NCBI RefSeq assembly: GCF_000238395.3
Contig: NZ_CP011025.1
Coordinates: 1,860,001-1,924,000, forward strand
Length of the DNA stretch: 64,000 bases
Direction: 5' to 3'
Origin: Pseudoalteromonas arctica A 37-1-2
GTDB lineage: Bacteria; Pseudomonadota; Gammaproteobacteria; Enterobacterales; Alteromonadaceae
Of the stretch, positions 62,516-64,000 are shown piece after piece (the first letter of the stretch is position 1; every line of letters starts with the position of its first letter). The position numbers and the translations under genes were made by a program. The notes beneath the pieces were generated by a model that saw nothing but the letters and a program-made list of their open reading frames with translations, had not been told where the DNA came from and searched no databases.

Positions 62516-63061
62516 TCAGCCTTTATTGGCTGCTTCTAATACAAACTCTTTAACTTTACTGACTAGGTTTGGATCTTGAGAGACTAGCAGTTGAGATATT
62601 AATCCCTCATACAGGATTTCAATTTTAAGCAAGTTGTCTAAGCTGTCGCACCCATATATTTTTAGCCTGGTTTTGAGCTCGGCCCGAGCTGCATTTTTAT
62701 GTACTTGGGATATTTTGTGTAAATCATGATCTAAATCAGGGTACTCTCTGCACATGTTAATAAAAATACAACCGTAAAACATATCATTTTCGATTGACTC
62801 CTCAAGCTCAGTAAAAAACTTCAAAAGTAACTCTGTGGGATCTTTTATCTCTTTTCTTTCTGTAAGCCATTTCGACTGTATCGTTTCACTAAATTTAGTT
62901 ATTGCTTCAATGGCTAGCGCTTCTTTGCTGCCAAATTGGTTGTAAATAGTCTTTTTAGATACGTTTGCGTACTTAGCAATAGCATCAACTCCAGAAGAAG
63001 CCATACCACGCTCTGCGACCATAGAGATAAAGCTCTCTATTAAATAATCTTTTTTTCTCAA
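62516..63061 (-). CDS. TetR-family repressor
   Basis: A 181-aa product. The N-terminal helix-turn-helix has V-D-A-I-A-K-Y-A-N-V-S-K-K-T-I-Y-N-Q-F-G-S-K-E-A-L (residues about 24-48), typical of TetR/AcrR proteins; the rest is a helical ligand-binding domain. It is divergent from the glutathione-transferase gene, and the shared 150 bp hold two matching operators, so it probably represses both. Confidence 0.92.
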   Translation of the reverse strand: MRKKDYLIESFISMVAERGMASSGVDAIAKYANVSKKTIYNQFGSKEALAIEAITKFSETIQSKWLTERKEIKDPTELLLKFFTELEESIENDMFYGCIFINMCREYPDLDHDLHKISQVHKNAARAELKTRLKIYGCDSLDNLLKIEILYEGLISQLLVSQDPNLVSKVKEFVLEAANKG

Positions 63062-63115
63062 TGAATTATCTCCGCCTTACAAGAACACAATAATTTTACC
63101 ACAACTTTTTTAAAA

Positions 63116-63131
63116 TACACAGGTTGGTGTA
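63116..63131. promoter_or_regulatory. TetR operator 1
   Basis: TACAC-N6-GTGTA (spacer AGGTTG). Same arms and spacer length as operator 2, 58 bp away. It lies close to the TetR start. Confidence 0.6.
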
Positions 63132-63170
63132 AAAAGTTCTTGCATGCTTAAATCTTTGGCTTTATCATTT

Positions 63171-63192
63171 AATTACACTGACCGGTGTAATT
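63171..63192. promoter_or_regulatory. TetR operator 2
   Basis: AATTACAC-N6-GTGTAATT, 8-bp perfect arms, 20 bp before the GST start, where it would block transcription or initiation. Confidence 0.7.
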
Positions 63193-63211
63193 TATTTAAA
63201 AGGTACATACA

Positions 63212-63814
63212 ATGAAAATTTATAGCTTTCCATATTCTCTACCAAGTTATCGAGCACGTCTTGCTGCGTCTTTAATGGGTTATGACTACGATGTTGCTAC
63301 CGTAGATATTTCTAAAGGTCAGCAAAATTCTGATACTTATTTAAAGGTTAACCCTTTGGGGAAAATTCCATCTCTTGTTGATGAGTCTGTAACAGTCGGT
63401 GATTCGTTGGCTATTATTCGTTACTTGGCGCGTAAGAGTGATAACACTCACTGGTATCCCGACACTAATATTGAGCTAGCTGCAAAAATAGATATTCTTT
63501 TGTCTATGGTGGCAAATGAGTTATTTGATTCTGTAGAGAAAGGACGCCTTATTAAAACATTTAAGATGTTTTCTGAGGATGGGCTTGCTGACTGTGATTT
63601 ACTTGCACATGGTTTGCTAACACTCTTTAACGACAATCTTAGTAACTCAAAATACCTTGTGGGCGATGTTCCTACTATTGCAGATATAGCTGTACTTTCA
63701 ACGCTTCTTTATATGGACGAGGCAGGCTTATCAACACAAAAGTACACTAATGTATTTCGCTGGATTGAAGATATGAAAAAGCTTAGCGGATTTATTGAGC
63801 CGGTAAAGCTGTAA
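63212..63814 (+). CDS. Glutathione S-transferase family protein
   Basis: A 200-aa product. N-terminal thioredoxin-fold half (about 1-78) with Y-S-F-P-Y-S-L-P-S-Y-R-A-R-L, N-P-L-G-K-I-P-S-L-V-D and D-S-L-A-I-I-R-Y-L; helical C-terminal half with D-I-A-V-L-S. The Ser in the first block is a candidate for activating glutathione. Cytoplasmic; the substrate is unknown. Regulation by the divergent TetR protein suggests a response to an electrophile or other toxic compound. AAAGG precedes the ATG. Confidence 0.9.
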   Translation: MKIYSFPYSLPSYRARLAASLMGYDYDVATVDISKGQQNSDTYLKVNPLGKIPSLVDESVTVGDSLAIIRYLARKSDNTHWYPDTNIELAAKIDILLSMVANELFDSVEKGRLIKTFKMFSEDGLADCDLLAHGLLTLFNDNLSNSKYLVGDVPTIADIAVLSTLLYMDEAGLSTQKYTNVFRWIEDMKKLSGFIEPVKL

Positions 63815-63892
63815 ATTTATTGCGGAGGATGTGACTAATTAAACTTCTTTAAATCATGAAGCCGCAGATCAAGAGATAATGGCAGGCTTAAA

Positions 63893-64000
63893 ATGAAGGT
63901 GTTTACCCTGACATTTAAAAAGTCTGCTCAGCTTATTTATTTTTCGCTTGATGAAAAACTGCATTTAAACTCTAAAATGATTAAGAGTTGTTTAGATTGC
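63893..64000 (+). CDS. Possible partial gene at window end
   Basis: An ATG at 63893 opens a frame that runs to the end of the window (36 codons, M-K-V-F-T-L-T-F-K-K at the start). There is no clear ribosome-binding site and I do not recognise it. It may be a real 5' end or chance. Confidence 0.3.
   Translation, partial: MKVFTLTFKKSAQLIYFSLDEKLHLNSKMIKSCLDC

Noticed and set aside
62357..62539. A 60-codon + strand frame before and into the TetR gene
   Set aside because: No ribosome-binding site, convergent overlap with a clear regulator gene and no family resemblance that I trust.
1..64000. Prophage
   Set aside because: No capsid, tail, terminase, integrase or lysis genes were seen anywhere; the accessory regions are explained by transposable elements and gene duplication.

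Overview
The window looks like part of a chromosome from a marine gammaproteobacterium of the Alteromonadales, most likely Pseudoalteromonas or a close relative. This rests on the AT-rich base composition, the style of the housekeeping proteins (ProS, AsnS, EtfBA/EtfD, BioA/BioBFCD, HtpX, FbpABC), a LiuR-like operator pair at the etf genes, and the types of insertion sequence. No database search was possible, so the genus is an inference. I saw no rRNA, tRNA or CRISPR.

Region 1 (1-15,230) is an accessory array built from repeated gene sets. Each set draws on four kinds of gene: a large secreted protein with calcium-type repeats, a small exported protein with two conserved cysteines, one or more membrane proteins with a beta-rich module (possibly PH-like), and a small lipoprotein. 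The sets are partly degraded. One surface gene (1717-4482) carries a stop codon and is split by a tyrosine-transposase element, which is in turn cut by an IS3-family element. Two other genes are frameshifted at T-tracts. A stretch at 13.3-14.1 kb holds remnants of IS110-, ISAs1- and Y1-type elements.

Region 2 (15,400-48,000) is mostly core. It contains a hybrid sensor kinase, an LpxH-like phosphatase, proS, trmO, an outer-membrane barrel, a thioesterase, the etfD / etfBA divergon, asnS, a kinase / receiver / HD-GYP signalling set, a Fur-box-headed ferric iron ABC transporter, the divergent biotin genes, an FAD oxidoreductase, htpX, gloA, a YetF-like protein and a TRIC-type channel.

Region 3 (48,000-58,600) is a second accessory island. 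Two same-direction copies of a locus (a membrane-anchored cold-shock/excalibur gene followed by an oppositely oriented multi-pass membrane gene) bracket the inserted material. The first copy has been split by an unrecognised gene with an integron attC-like tail and by a tightly overlapping four-gene operon (49,731-53,092). That operon resembles an ABC-three-component (ABC-3C) conflict system: a two-TM protein, a small protein with an ABC-3C-like C-terminal domain, a middle component, and a Rad50-like ATPase with a four-cysteine zinc module. The TM protein and the CTD protein share an unusual short beta-repeat motif. I consider this the best candidate for an undescribed system, with the Region 1 array second. 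The right part of the island carries an intact Y1-type transposable element with 20-bp terminal inverted repeats, and an ArsR regulator with a metal permease.

Region 4 (58,700-64,000) holds a YdjM-like membrane protein, a MITE-like repeat (its partner copy is at 19.4 kb), a secreted beta-helix protein that may act on polysaccharides, and a TetR regulator facing a glutathione-transferase gene across two matching operators. The window ends inside a possible further reading frame.
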